Below are positions 1 to 5,778 of a stretch of DNA of 7,753 nucleotides, piece after piece. This DNA comes from Pseudomonadota bacterium (GTDB taxonomy: Bacteria; Desulfobacterota; Desulfobulbia; Desulfobulbales; Desulfobulbaceae): contig WQUH01000028.1 in NCBI GenBank assembly GCA_009782165.1, forward strand, positions 1 to 7,753. Direction: 5' to 3'. The notes under the pieces are model-generated. The model made no database searches and had not been told where the DNA came from. It saw only the letters and a list, made by a program, of their open reading frames with translations. The translations under genes were made by a program, and so were the position numbers. Each line of letters begins with the position of its first letter. The first letter of the stretch is position 1.

Positions 1-297
1 GACCAGCGGCTGAGCGCGGCCCCGGACCTTGGCCGCCTGAACCAGGAGTTCCTCACCTGGATGCAGCAGGCGACGGCGAAAATCCCGGCTCGAAAAATCC
101 GCCCGCAGTCCACCCGGCAGCAGCGGATCGTCCGGCCTGCTCAGTTCCAGCCCCTCCGGCCCGAAGCGGAGCAGGAGCATCGCGGCCTCGGGACGGTCGA
201 CCAGCGGGATGGCCAGCGCGGCGGCCAGTTGCAGGTGTTCATCCTCGGCGCGATGCGGGCCGGCAAGCAGGGCTAAGGGAAAAGGGGGAGCGGTCAA
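1..297 (-). CDS. rsmJ: RsmJ-like 16S rRNA (guanine-N2) methyltransferase, N-terminal part (partial, runs off the left edge)
   Basis: The minus strand stays open from the left edge to a stop at 358-360. Read leftward from a TTG at 295-297 it gives about 99 residues and is cut by the window edge. The order of motifs fits the N-terminal region of RsmJ (YhiQ): a hydrophobic start, then LALLAGPHRAEDEHLQLAAA, then FGPEGLELSRPDDPL, then GGLRADF, then RRRLLHPGEELLVQAAKVRG. E. coli RsmJ has LELRKRDEP, GGIFVDF, HRRKFGGGRGEAVAKAVG in the same order. The family methylates a guanine (m2G1516) in helix 45 of 16S rRNA in the cytoplasm using S-adenosylmethionine. The SAM-binding DATAGLG motif would lie just outside the window. 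The start is uncertain: TTG at 295-297 and GTG at 349-351 are both in frame, and neither has a clear ribosome binding site. The gene is divergent from kdsB. The assignment is from remembered family sequence without a search. Confidence 0.68.
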   Translation of the reverse strand, partial: MTAPPFPLALLAGPHRAEDEHLQLAAALAIPLVDRPEAAMLLLRFGPEGLELSRPDDPLLPGGLRADFSSRDFRRRLLHPGEELLVQAAKVRGRAQPLV

Positions 298-332
298 CGG
301 GGTGAGCGGAGAAGATGATGAATGGTTGTCGA

Positions 333-361
333 TTGCCTTTTGCGTACCCACACTGTATCAT
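333..361 (+). promoter_or_regulatory. Candidate sigma70-type promoter for kdsB
   Basis: TTGCCT at 333-338 and TATCAT at 356-361 are separated by exactly 17 bases, a good fit to -35 and -10 elements. They sit in the only clearly AT-richer stretch of the divergent intergenic region. Transcription would begin near 368-369 and leave a leader of about 123 bases before the kdsB ATG at 492. The rest of the gap between 298 and 491 holds no convincing gene. I could not find an equally good promoter on the minus strand for the divergent RsmJ-like gene. Confidence 0.42.
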
Positions 362-424
362 ATATCGGTAATGAAAAGCAAAATCTATGTCAGCACCTCC
401 CTGACCCTTCATCCGGACGCCATC

Positions 425-462
425 GCTTGCAGAAGCGCCCCTGACGGGCCAACGATGCAAGC
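425..462 (+). promoter_or_regulatory. Nested hairpin in the kdsB leader
   Basis: A perfect 7-base outer stem, GCTTGCA (425-431) with TGCAAGC (456-462), encloses an inner 4-base stem GCCC (437-440) with GGGC (446-449) around a 5-base loop. It is 29 bases upstream of the kdsB start and inside the leader predicted from the candidate promoter. No T-tract follows, so it is not an intrinsic terminator. It could be an RNA structure or a protein-binding inverted repeat. It matches no riboswitch that I recognise. Confidence 0.35.
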
Positions 463-491
463 TGATATCCCGGACAGCCCCGGACGAACCG

Positions 492-1256
492 ATGAGCAGT
501 GGTGAAACAAAAATAGTAGCTGTTATTCCAGCGCGTTATCAGTCAAACCGTTTTGAGGGCAAACCGCTGGCCCTGATCCAGGGCAAACCCATGATCCAGC
601 ATGTGGTCGAGCGGGCCCGGCGGGTGCCCCTGCTCTCCCGGGTGGTGGTGGCCACGGACGACGAACGGATCGCCAGGGCGGTGGAAGGGTTCGGCGGCGC
701 ATGGGTGATGACCCGGCGCGACCATGCCACCGGCACCGACCGGCTGGCAGAGGCGGCGCAGCTCCTCGGTCTGGCCGACCAGGATGTGATTGTCAATATC
801 CAGGGCGATCAGCCGCTGTTTCCGCCGGCAATCGTCGAACAGGTGGCCGGCCCGCTGATCGCCGACCCGTCCCTGCCGATGGCCACGCTGATCTACCGGA
901 TCGTCCGGCCCGAGGAGATCACCGATCCCAACCATGTCAAGACCGTGTTCGACTGCCACGGCAACGCCCTCTACTTTTCGCGCTCGCCGATCCCCTTTCA
1001 GCGCGACCCGCAGGAACCGCAGCAGCCGACCTATTACAAACACCTGGGTTTTTATGCCTACCGCAAAGGGTTTCTGCTCGCCTTTGTCGGACTGCCCGAG
1101 GGCCAGTGGGAGCGGTTTGAAAAGCTGGAGCAGTTGCGCGCCCTGGAGTTCGGCTATACGATCCGGGTGGTGCTGACCGACCACGATTCGGTGGAGGTCG
1201 ACACGCCCAAAGATCTGCTGCGGGTGGAACAGTTGCTTCAGGCGCAGGCGGGTTAG
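492..1256 (+). CDS. kdsB: 3-deoxy-manno-octulosonate cytidylyltransferase (CMP-Kdo synthetase)
   Basis: KdsB activates Kdo with CTP to give CMP-Kdo and pyrophosphate, the step that supplies Kdo for the lipid A-inner core of LPS, in the cytoplasm and with Mg2+. The 254-residue product is close to the usual ~248. Visible family signatures are the CTP-binding loop VIPARYQSNRFEGKPL (residues 11-26), ATDDERIARAV (54-64), TRRDHATGTDRLAEA (74-88), the metal-site motif NIQGDQP (102-108, with D106), ALYFSRSPIPF, YYKHLGFYAYR, and VDTPKDL (236-242, with D237 as the likely second metal ligand). No key residue appears lost. ATG 492 is chosen because it places the P-loop-like motif at the normal distance from the N-terminus. 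The ribosome binding site is weak, but the first codons are AT-rich. The gene is divergent from the RsmJ-like gene and is followed by a terminator-like hairpin that overlaps its stop codon. Confidence 0.96.
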   Translation: MSSGETKIVAVIPARYQSNRFEGKPLALIQGKPMIQHVVERARRVPLLSRVVVATDDERIARAVEGFGGAWVMTRRDHATGTDRLAEAAQLLGLADQDVIVNIQGDQPLFPPAIVEQVAGPLIADPSLPMATLIYRIVRPEEITDPNHVKTVFDCHGNALYFSRSPIPFQRDPQEPQQPTYYKHLGFYAYRKGFLLAFVGLPEGQWERFEKLEQLRALEFGYTIRVVLTDHDSVEVDTPKDLLRVEQLLQAQAG

Positions 1257-1290
1257 CCGCCCGCGGCAAGGAGCCTGCTTTTTTCTTTTT
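1244..1290 (+). terminator. Intrinsic terminator-like hairpin and T-tract across the kdsB stop
   Basis: GCAGGC (1244-1249) pairs perfectly with GCCTGC (1273-1278), and the 3' arm is followed at once by six T, one C and five T (1279-1290). The enclosed 23 bases can form a small inner stem (GGG 1250-1252 with CCC 1260-1262). A competing stem, GGCGG 1247-1251 with CCGCC 1257-1261, is also possible. The element includes the kdsB stop codon TAG (1254-1256). The T-tract ends only 17 bases before the preferred start of the next gene, so it may reduce rather than fully stop transcription into that gene. Confidence 0.5.
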
Positions 1291-1294
1291 CCGT

Positions 1295-1298
1295 GGAG
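1295..1298 (+). promoter_or_regulatory. Ribosome binding site that decides the start of the YvcK-like gene
   Basis: GGAG lies 9 bases before the ATG at 1308, the normal spacing. The in-frame GTG at 1293 would give five more residues. Its nearest Shine-Dalgarno-like sequence (AAGGAG, 1268-1273) is 19 bases away, and GTG 1293 overlaps the GGAG itself. ATG 1308 is therefore preferred. Confidence 0.6.
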
Positions 1299-1307
1299 CA
1301 AGCGGTG

Positions 1308-3659
1308 ATGGCTGGGCAGCAACAGTTCAAAAACCACCTGCAATTCCTGACCTCGGAAGGATTCTCCATCCTCGATGTCCTGCCGGAGGCGACGCTGGAG
1401 GAAAAGGTCACCTCCATTGTCCTCGGCAGCACCGCGAGCGGATTGCCCCCGTTTATCGCCTCTCTTTTTACCAAGCTGCAACAGAGGATCGAAGGACTCG
1501 ACACCAACTCGGTCCGGGTGGTGGTGTTTGGCGGCGGCACCGGACTGTCCAATATCGTGGGCGGCGATTCCCGCCGGCTGGGATGGGCGCGGCATCCCTT
1601 CGGCGGCTTGAAGGAAATTTTCCCCAGGGTCAGCTCGGTGGTGTGCGTCACCGACGACGGCGGTTCCACCGGCGAGTTGCTGAAAGATGTGCCGCTGATC
1701 GCCCTGGGCGATATCCGCCATGTGCTCGTATCCTCGATCCGCCGGGAAAACCTGGTCCGGGCCTATGACCTGGACCGTGCGGGCGCCCTCCGCTGCGCCG
1801 CCGCCCTCTACGCGGTGTTCAACTATCGGTTCATCTCGCCGCCCGCCTCGGCGGACGAGTTGCTCCGCGACACCGGCGCGGTGCTGGCCGACCTGCCCGA
1901 TCCTCTCCTGGCCTATCTCAGGGAGCTGACCGGGCTGCTCACCCGCGACCCCCGGCTCGTCCCGACCCTGTACCGCCCCCAATGCCTGGGCAACCTGCTC
2001 CTGGCGGCCGCCATCTACCGCCAGTTGGACCCCGCATCGACCCCCACCGAACTGCTGGACTCGCACCAGGCGGTCCGGACGGCGACCATCCGCGGTCTGG
2101 ACGAGATCTCGACCTGCCTCGGGGTACAGCAGCATGCGGTGCTGCCCTGCACCACCACCCTGTCCCAGTTGCAGATGCTCTACGACAACGGCGTGCTGGT
2201 CACCAGCGAATACAAGTCGGGCAAGGCCCGGCGCGGCTATCCGGTCGACAGGGTGCTGGTCGAATTCAGCCGCGCCCCCGTTCCGCAGCCGGAGGTGGTC
2301 CAGTTGGTGCGGCAGGCGGATATTATTTTATTTGCTCCGGGCAGTCTGTACACCTCGATCATTCCCATCCTCCAGGTTCCCGGTCTGGCGGAGACCATCC
2401 GCGCCAACACCACCGCCCTCAAGGTGCTGATCGCCAATATCTGGGTGCAGAAGGGGGAAACCGACGCCACCCACGATGCGCCGGACCGGAAATTCTACGT
2501 CTCCGATCTGATCCGGGCCTATCACCGCAATATCCCCGACGGGGTGCACGACCTCTTTTCCCATGTGATCGCCCTCGACATGAGCGATATTCCCGGCTCG
2601 ATCCTCCAGCGGTATGCCCTGGAAGACAAGGAGCCGATCTATATCGACCGCAACCGGGTGCGGGCCCTGGGGTTCGGGCTGGTGGAGGCCAGGATCTTCA
2701 ACAACGATCTGCTGCGGCAGCGGGGAGCGATCCAGCACGATGCCGATACCCTGGCGCGGGCCGTCAAGGGGTTGTGGGCCCTGCGGCAGGCCGGTTATCT
2801 CCGCCAGCCCGAGCGCAAGGAGGCCCTGCCGGCCGCCGATTTTGTCCTGCCGCGCGAATATGGGACGCGGCCGGCCCCTTGCCAGCGCTACGAAAAGATC
2901 AACGACGCGCTGCATTCCCTCAGCGCCGAGGTGCTCGCCGCCGGTTCCCTGACCACGGTCGAGATGACGGAAATGGAAAGGCGATGGCTCCTGGACCGGA
3001 TGGTGGAAATCATTTTCCGGCATCCCGACATCTCGCTGGAGCACCTGCGGTTCATCCGCGGCATCACCCTGGTGGAGCCGGAATCGTGGAAGCGGTGCCA
3101 GCAGTGGGACAACGTCTACTCGTTTTACGATCCCCTCGACCAGCGGATCAAGATCCGTCAGGATCAGGCGGACAACCTCAATCGTTTCGAGATGGTGTTC
3201 CTGGTGGCTCTGGGGCAATCGCTCTTGGGGAACTATGCCCAGGAGAAGTGGATGGAGGATCTGGTCTGCGGCGACGAGGTGGTGGGCCGGACGTTTCGGC
3301 TGCGCGTCAGGGATCAGGATCAGTTGGCCTGTTTCCTCACCCCCGACGATCTCGACATCTACCTGCGGTTGTCCCGGATGCACAGGCTACAGCCGGCCGG
3401 GCGCATTTATACACGGGTGATCAACCCCGGCGAGGGGTTTACCCCGCCCGGCCTCTTTTTTGGCCTTTTTTACGCCTGGTATCTGGACAACCGTTTCGCG
3501 GCCAATATAGAGTATAAGATGTCCATCATGCGGACCACCTTCTCCGACCTGATTCCCGAGCAGGTCAAGATTGTCGGCCGGAGACGCCGGACAATCGATT
3601 TTTTTCGGGAACGGGTCTTCCGTCAACGCGCTCTCACATTTCCAGGAGCAGCCGGGTGA
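1308..3659 (+). CDS. YvcK/CofD-like protein with a long uncharacterised C-terminal region
   Basis: The 783-residue product has a ~70-residue N-terminal extension. A CofD/YvcK-type Rossmann domain follows: GGGTGLS at 75-81, VTDDGGSTGELL with D116-D117, GDIRH at 134-138, CLGNLLLAAA, then ADIILFAPGSLYTSIIP (APGS at 343-346) and NIWVQKGETD (KGET at 382-385). These are hallmarks of YvcK ('gluconeogenesis factor', UPF0052) rather than of enzymatic CofD, which transfers 2-phospholactate in F420 synthesis. YvcK proteins are usually near 320 residues, bind UDP-sugars and affect carbon flux and cell shape. Here the recognisable domain ends near residue 480. About 260 further residues (520-783) match nothing I know; they are rich in aromatic and acidic residues and include YSFYDPLDQRIKI and VALGQSLLG. 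No signal peptide or clear membrane span is seen. The stop TGA 3657-3659 overlaps the next start by 4 bases (GTGA). A biochemical function cannot be assigned from the sequence. Confidence 0.85.
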   Translation: MAGQQQFKNHLQFLTSEGFSILDVLPEATLEEKVTSIVLGSTASGLPPFIASLFTKLQQRIEGLDTNSVRVVVFGGGTGLSNIVGGDSRRLGWARHPFGGLKEIFPRVSSVVCVTDDGGSTGELLKDVPLIALGDIRHVLVSSIRRENLVRAYDLDRAGALRCAAALYAVFNYRFISPPASADELLRDTGAVLADLPDPLLAYLRELTGLLTRDPRLVPTLYRPQCLGNLLLAAAIYRQLDPASTPTELLDSHQAVRTATIRGLDEISTCLGVQQHAVLPCTTTLSQLQMLYDNGVLVTSEYKSGKARRGYPVDRVLVEFSRAPVPQPEVVQLVRQADIILFAPGSLYTSIIPILQVPGLAETIRANTTALKVLIANIWVQKGETDATHDAPDRKFYVSDLIRAYHRNIPDGVHDLFSHVIALDMSDIPGSILQRYALEDKEPIYIDRNRVRALGFGLVEARIFNNDLLRQRGAIQHDADTLARAVKGLWALRQAGYLRQPERKEALPAADFVLPREYGTRPAPCQRYEKINDALHSLSAEVLAAGSLTTVEMTEMERRWLLDRMVEIIFRHPDISLEHLRFIRGITLVEPESWKRCQQWDNVYSFYDPLDQRIKIRQDQADNLNRFEMVFLVALGQSLLGNYAQEKWMEDLVCGDEVVGRTFRLRVRDQDQLACFLTPDDLDIYLRLSRMHRLQPAGRIYTRVINPGEGFTPPGLFFGLFYAWYLDNRFAANIEYKMSIMRTTFSDLIPEQVKIVGRRRRTIDFFRERVFRQRALTFPGAAG

Positions 3660-5410
3660 ACCAATCCATTCTCATTGCGACCTGCTGTCTGCTGACAGCC
3701 TACACCGTCTACACGATCATCCGCCGGGCCGACCGGCCGCAGCCCGGCCGCCAGGCCGGTTGCGGCGCCGTCGCCGCCGCGATGGTTCAGTCCTCGGCCG
3801 AGGGCGGCCTGCCTGGAGGATCGCGGGCCGAAGCGGCCCCGGCGATCCATCCGCTCTTGCAGCGGCTTGCCACCGAGTGGCCGCATGTCTTCGACGTTAT
3901 CGTCGACCCGGTGTTCATCATCGACAGCAATCAGAGGATCGTCACGGGCAACCATGCCGCCGTCCAGCAACTGCGCCCGGCCGATGGCCCGCCCCTCGAA
4001 GGGCAGCTCTGTTATCGGCTTCTTGCCGACCGCGAGCAGTGCTGCCCTGGCTGTCCGGAACGGACAGCCCTCCTGAAGAAAAAACCCCATCGTCAGGAAA
4101 TCAGCCATCGGGATCCGCGGCGGACCTTCTCGGTCAGTTGCTCGCCCCTGTTCGAGGGGGAGCGCGTGGTCGGCTGCGTGTCTTCCCTCAAGGACATCAG
4201 CCACCAGCGCAACCTGGAACGGCGGCTGCTCCATGCCCACAAGCTGGAATCCATCGCCACCCTGGCCGGGGGAATCGCCCACGACTTCAACAATATTCTC
4301 GGGGCGATCCTCGGCAACTCCGATCTGCTGCTCTATCGCCTTCAGGAAGAAAAAAAACGGAAGGCGGCGTACGGACCGGCCCTGACCCTGGGCGAGATCA
4401 CCGACCACCTGCGCTCGATCAAGCGGGCCGGGACCAGAGCCAAGGATCTGGTCGGCCAGATCCTGGCCTTCAGCCGCCAGGCGGACAATCAACGGATCGA
4501 CCTGTCGATCGCCCCGGTGGTCAGGGACTCCTGCCGGCTGCTGCGTTCCTCTCTGCCGGCCACCATCGAATTAAAGGTTGCCGTACCTGAAGAGATCGGT
4601 ATGATTCATGCTGATCCCGGTCAGATCCAGCAGGTGATGATGCATGTCTGCACCAACGCGGCCCAGGCGCTTGCCAACGCGACCGGCAGGATCGAGATTT
4701 CCCTGCGCGAGGTGAAGATCGACAAGACCGAACAGCTCCGCTACCACGATCTCGCGCCGGGACGCTATGTGGCGCTGACCGTCGCCGATACCGGCCGGGG
4801 CATGTCGCCGGAAACGCTCGAGCGCATCTTCGATCCCTTTTTCACCACCAGGGAGGTGGGACAGGGCTCCGGCATGGGCCTGGCGGTGCTGCACGGCATT
4901 ATCATGGCCCATGAGGGGGCGATCGATGTCGTCTCCGCCGTGGGCAAGGGAACGGTTTTCACCGTGTACTTCCCGCGCGTCCCCGATGGCACGGACGACG
5001 AGGACCAGCAGGAAAACGGCATCCCGCACGGGACAGGCACGATCCTGTTTGTGGACGACGAAGAGGATATCCTGACCATGCGCGCCCGCATGCTGTCCCT
5101 GCTGGGATACCGGGTGCTGCCCGTGGCCGATCCCGAGCAGGCGCTGGAGGCGCTCGGCAAGGAACGGATCGATCTGCTGATCACCGATCAGACCATGCCG
5201 AAGATGACCGGCCTGCAGTTGGCGGCCCGGGCCCGTGCGCTGCTGCCGGATTTGCCCGTCATCCTCTGCTCGGGGTACAGCGAGGTCTTGACCATGGAAA
5301 AGGTCCAACAGAATATAGTGTGCCGGTTTCTGGCCAAGTCGGCGGACATGCGGCTGCTGGCGCTGACGGTCCGTGAAATTCTGCTCGACCGGAACGAGGG
5401 GGAACGATGA
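3656..5410 (+). CDS. Membrane-anchored hybrid histidine kinase: TM-PAS-HisKA-HATPase-REC
   Basis: The 584-residue product starts with one hydrophobic span (about residues 4-22) followed by two arginines, which suggests a membrane anchor with the rest in the cytoplasm. A PAS domain follows (about 75-185) with a cysteine cluster: C119, C129, C130, C133, and further C162 and C174. The HisKA helix has the HDFNN form, with phosphoacceptor H209. The ATPase domain shows the N-box CTNAAQAL (N334), VADTGRGM (D378), FDPFFTT and GSGMGLAV. The C-terminal receiver (about 463-580) has the acidic pair D467/D468, phosphoacceptor D511 in ITDQTMP, and K561, with serine in place of the usual proline after it. 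All catalytic residues are present, so the kinase and its receiver should both be active. The GTG start is supported by AGGAG at 3644-3648, 7 bases upstream. It overlaps the YvcK-like stop by 4 bases and the next gene by 4 bases. The ligand or cofactor of the PAS domain is unknown. Confidence 0.94.
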   Translation: MNQSILIATCCLLTAYTVYTIIRRADRPQPGRQAGCGAVAAAMVQSSAEGGLPGGSRAEAAPAIHPLLQRLATEWPHVFDVIVDPVFIIDSNQRIVTGNHAAVQQLRPADGPPLEGQLCYRLLADREQCCPGCPERTALLKKKPHRQEISHRDPRRTFSVSCSPLFEGERVVGCVSSLKDISHQRNLERRLLHAHKLESIATLAGGIAHDFNNILGAILGNSDLLLYRLQEEKKRKAAYGPALTLGEITDHLRSIKRAGTRAKDLVGQILAFSRQADNQRIDLSIAPVVRDSCRLLRSSLPATIELKVAVPEEIGMIHADPGQIQQVMMHVCTNAAQALANATGRIEISLREVKIDKTEQLRYHDLAPGRYVALTVADTGRGMSPETLERIFDPFFTTREVGQGSGMGLAVLHGIIMAHEGAIDVVSAVGKGTVFTVYFPRVPDGTDDEDQQENGIPHGTGTILFVDDEEDILTMRARMLSLLGYRVLPVADPEQALEALGKERIDLLITDQTMPKMTGLQLAARARALLPDLPVILCSGYSEVLTMEKVQQNIVCRFLAKSADMRLLALTVREILLDRNEGER

Positions 5411-5778
5411 AAATTCTGGTTATTGACGACGACGATCAGATGCGCAAACTCCTGCGTCAGGTGATGGAGTGGGCCAACTACGAGGTGATCGAGGCCAGCA
5501 ACGGGAGGGAGGGGGTGCAGCAGTGCCGCAGGCAGCCGCCCGATCTGGTGATTACCGACCTGATCATGCCCGAGCAGGAGGGGCTGGAAACCATCGCCCT
5601 GTTCAAAAAGGACTATCCGCAGCTCAAGATCATCGCCATCTCCGGGGGAGGCCGCATCGGTCCCGAGGCCTACCTGCCGGCGGCCCAGGAGTTGGGGGCG
5701 GACAAGGTGTTCAGCAAACCGTTCGATGTCCGCGAGCTTGCCGAAGCGGTGAAGGAGTTGCTCAGCCATGAAAAATGA
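5407..5778 (+). CDS. Single-domain response regulator (CheY-like receiver)
   Basis: The 123-residue product is a complete receiver and nothing more. It has the acidic cluster DDDD at 7-10, phosphoacceptor D51 in VITDLIMPE, S79 in IAISGGG, and K104-P105 before F106. All switch residues are intact. There is no output domain, so it must act by protein-protein contact or as a shuttle or phosphate sink in a relay. Its ATG overlaps the stop of the upstream kinase (ATGA, 4 bases) and has a GA-rich ribosome binding site (5396-5403). Its end overlaps the downstream kinase start by 11 bases. This position between two hybrid kinases suggests that it carries phosphate between them or is their common target. 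Its sequence is not specific enough to call it a chemotaxis CheY. Confidence 0.93.
   Translation: MKILVIDDDDQMRKLLRQVMEWANYEVIEASNGREGVQQCRRQPPDLVITDLIMPEQEGLETIALFKKDYPQLKIIAISGGGRIGPEAYLPAAQELGADKVFSKPFDVRELAEAVKELLSHEK

Noticed and set aside
371..505. 44-codon open frame starting at ATG 371 in the kdsB leader and overlapping its start
   Set aside because: It has no ribosome binding site, shows no known leader-peptide pattern such as runs of one amino acid, and uses codons unlike its neighbours.
1293..1307. GTG 1293 as start of the YvcK-like gene
   Set aside because: Its only nearby Shine-Dalgarno sequence is 19 bases away, whereas ATG 1308 has GGAG at ideal spacing.
543..2135. Long open frame on the minus strand opposite kdsB and the YvcK-like gene
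   Set aside because: Its translation is low-complexity (rich in G, R, Q, H) and crosses two well-recognised plus-strand genes and their junction. This is the usual antisense shadow of GC-rich coding DNA.
1982..3517. Long open frame in another plus-strand frame inside the YvcK-like gene
   Set aside because: The Pro/Gly/Arg-rich translation has no motifs, while the main frame carries continuous YvcK motifs and a convincing start and stop.
1308..3659. YvcK-like gene as the CofD-like member of a GAK system (with ATP-grasp and XXXCH proteins), or as a true F420 CofD
   Set aside because: The motifs (VTDDGGSTG, APGSLYTSIIP, QKGETD) fit YvcK better, the length is very different, and no ATP-grasp, XXXCH or F420 gene is in the window.
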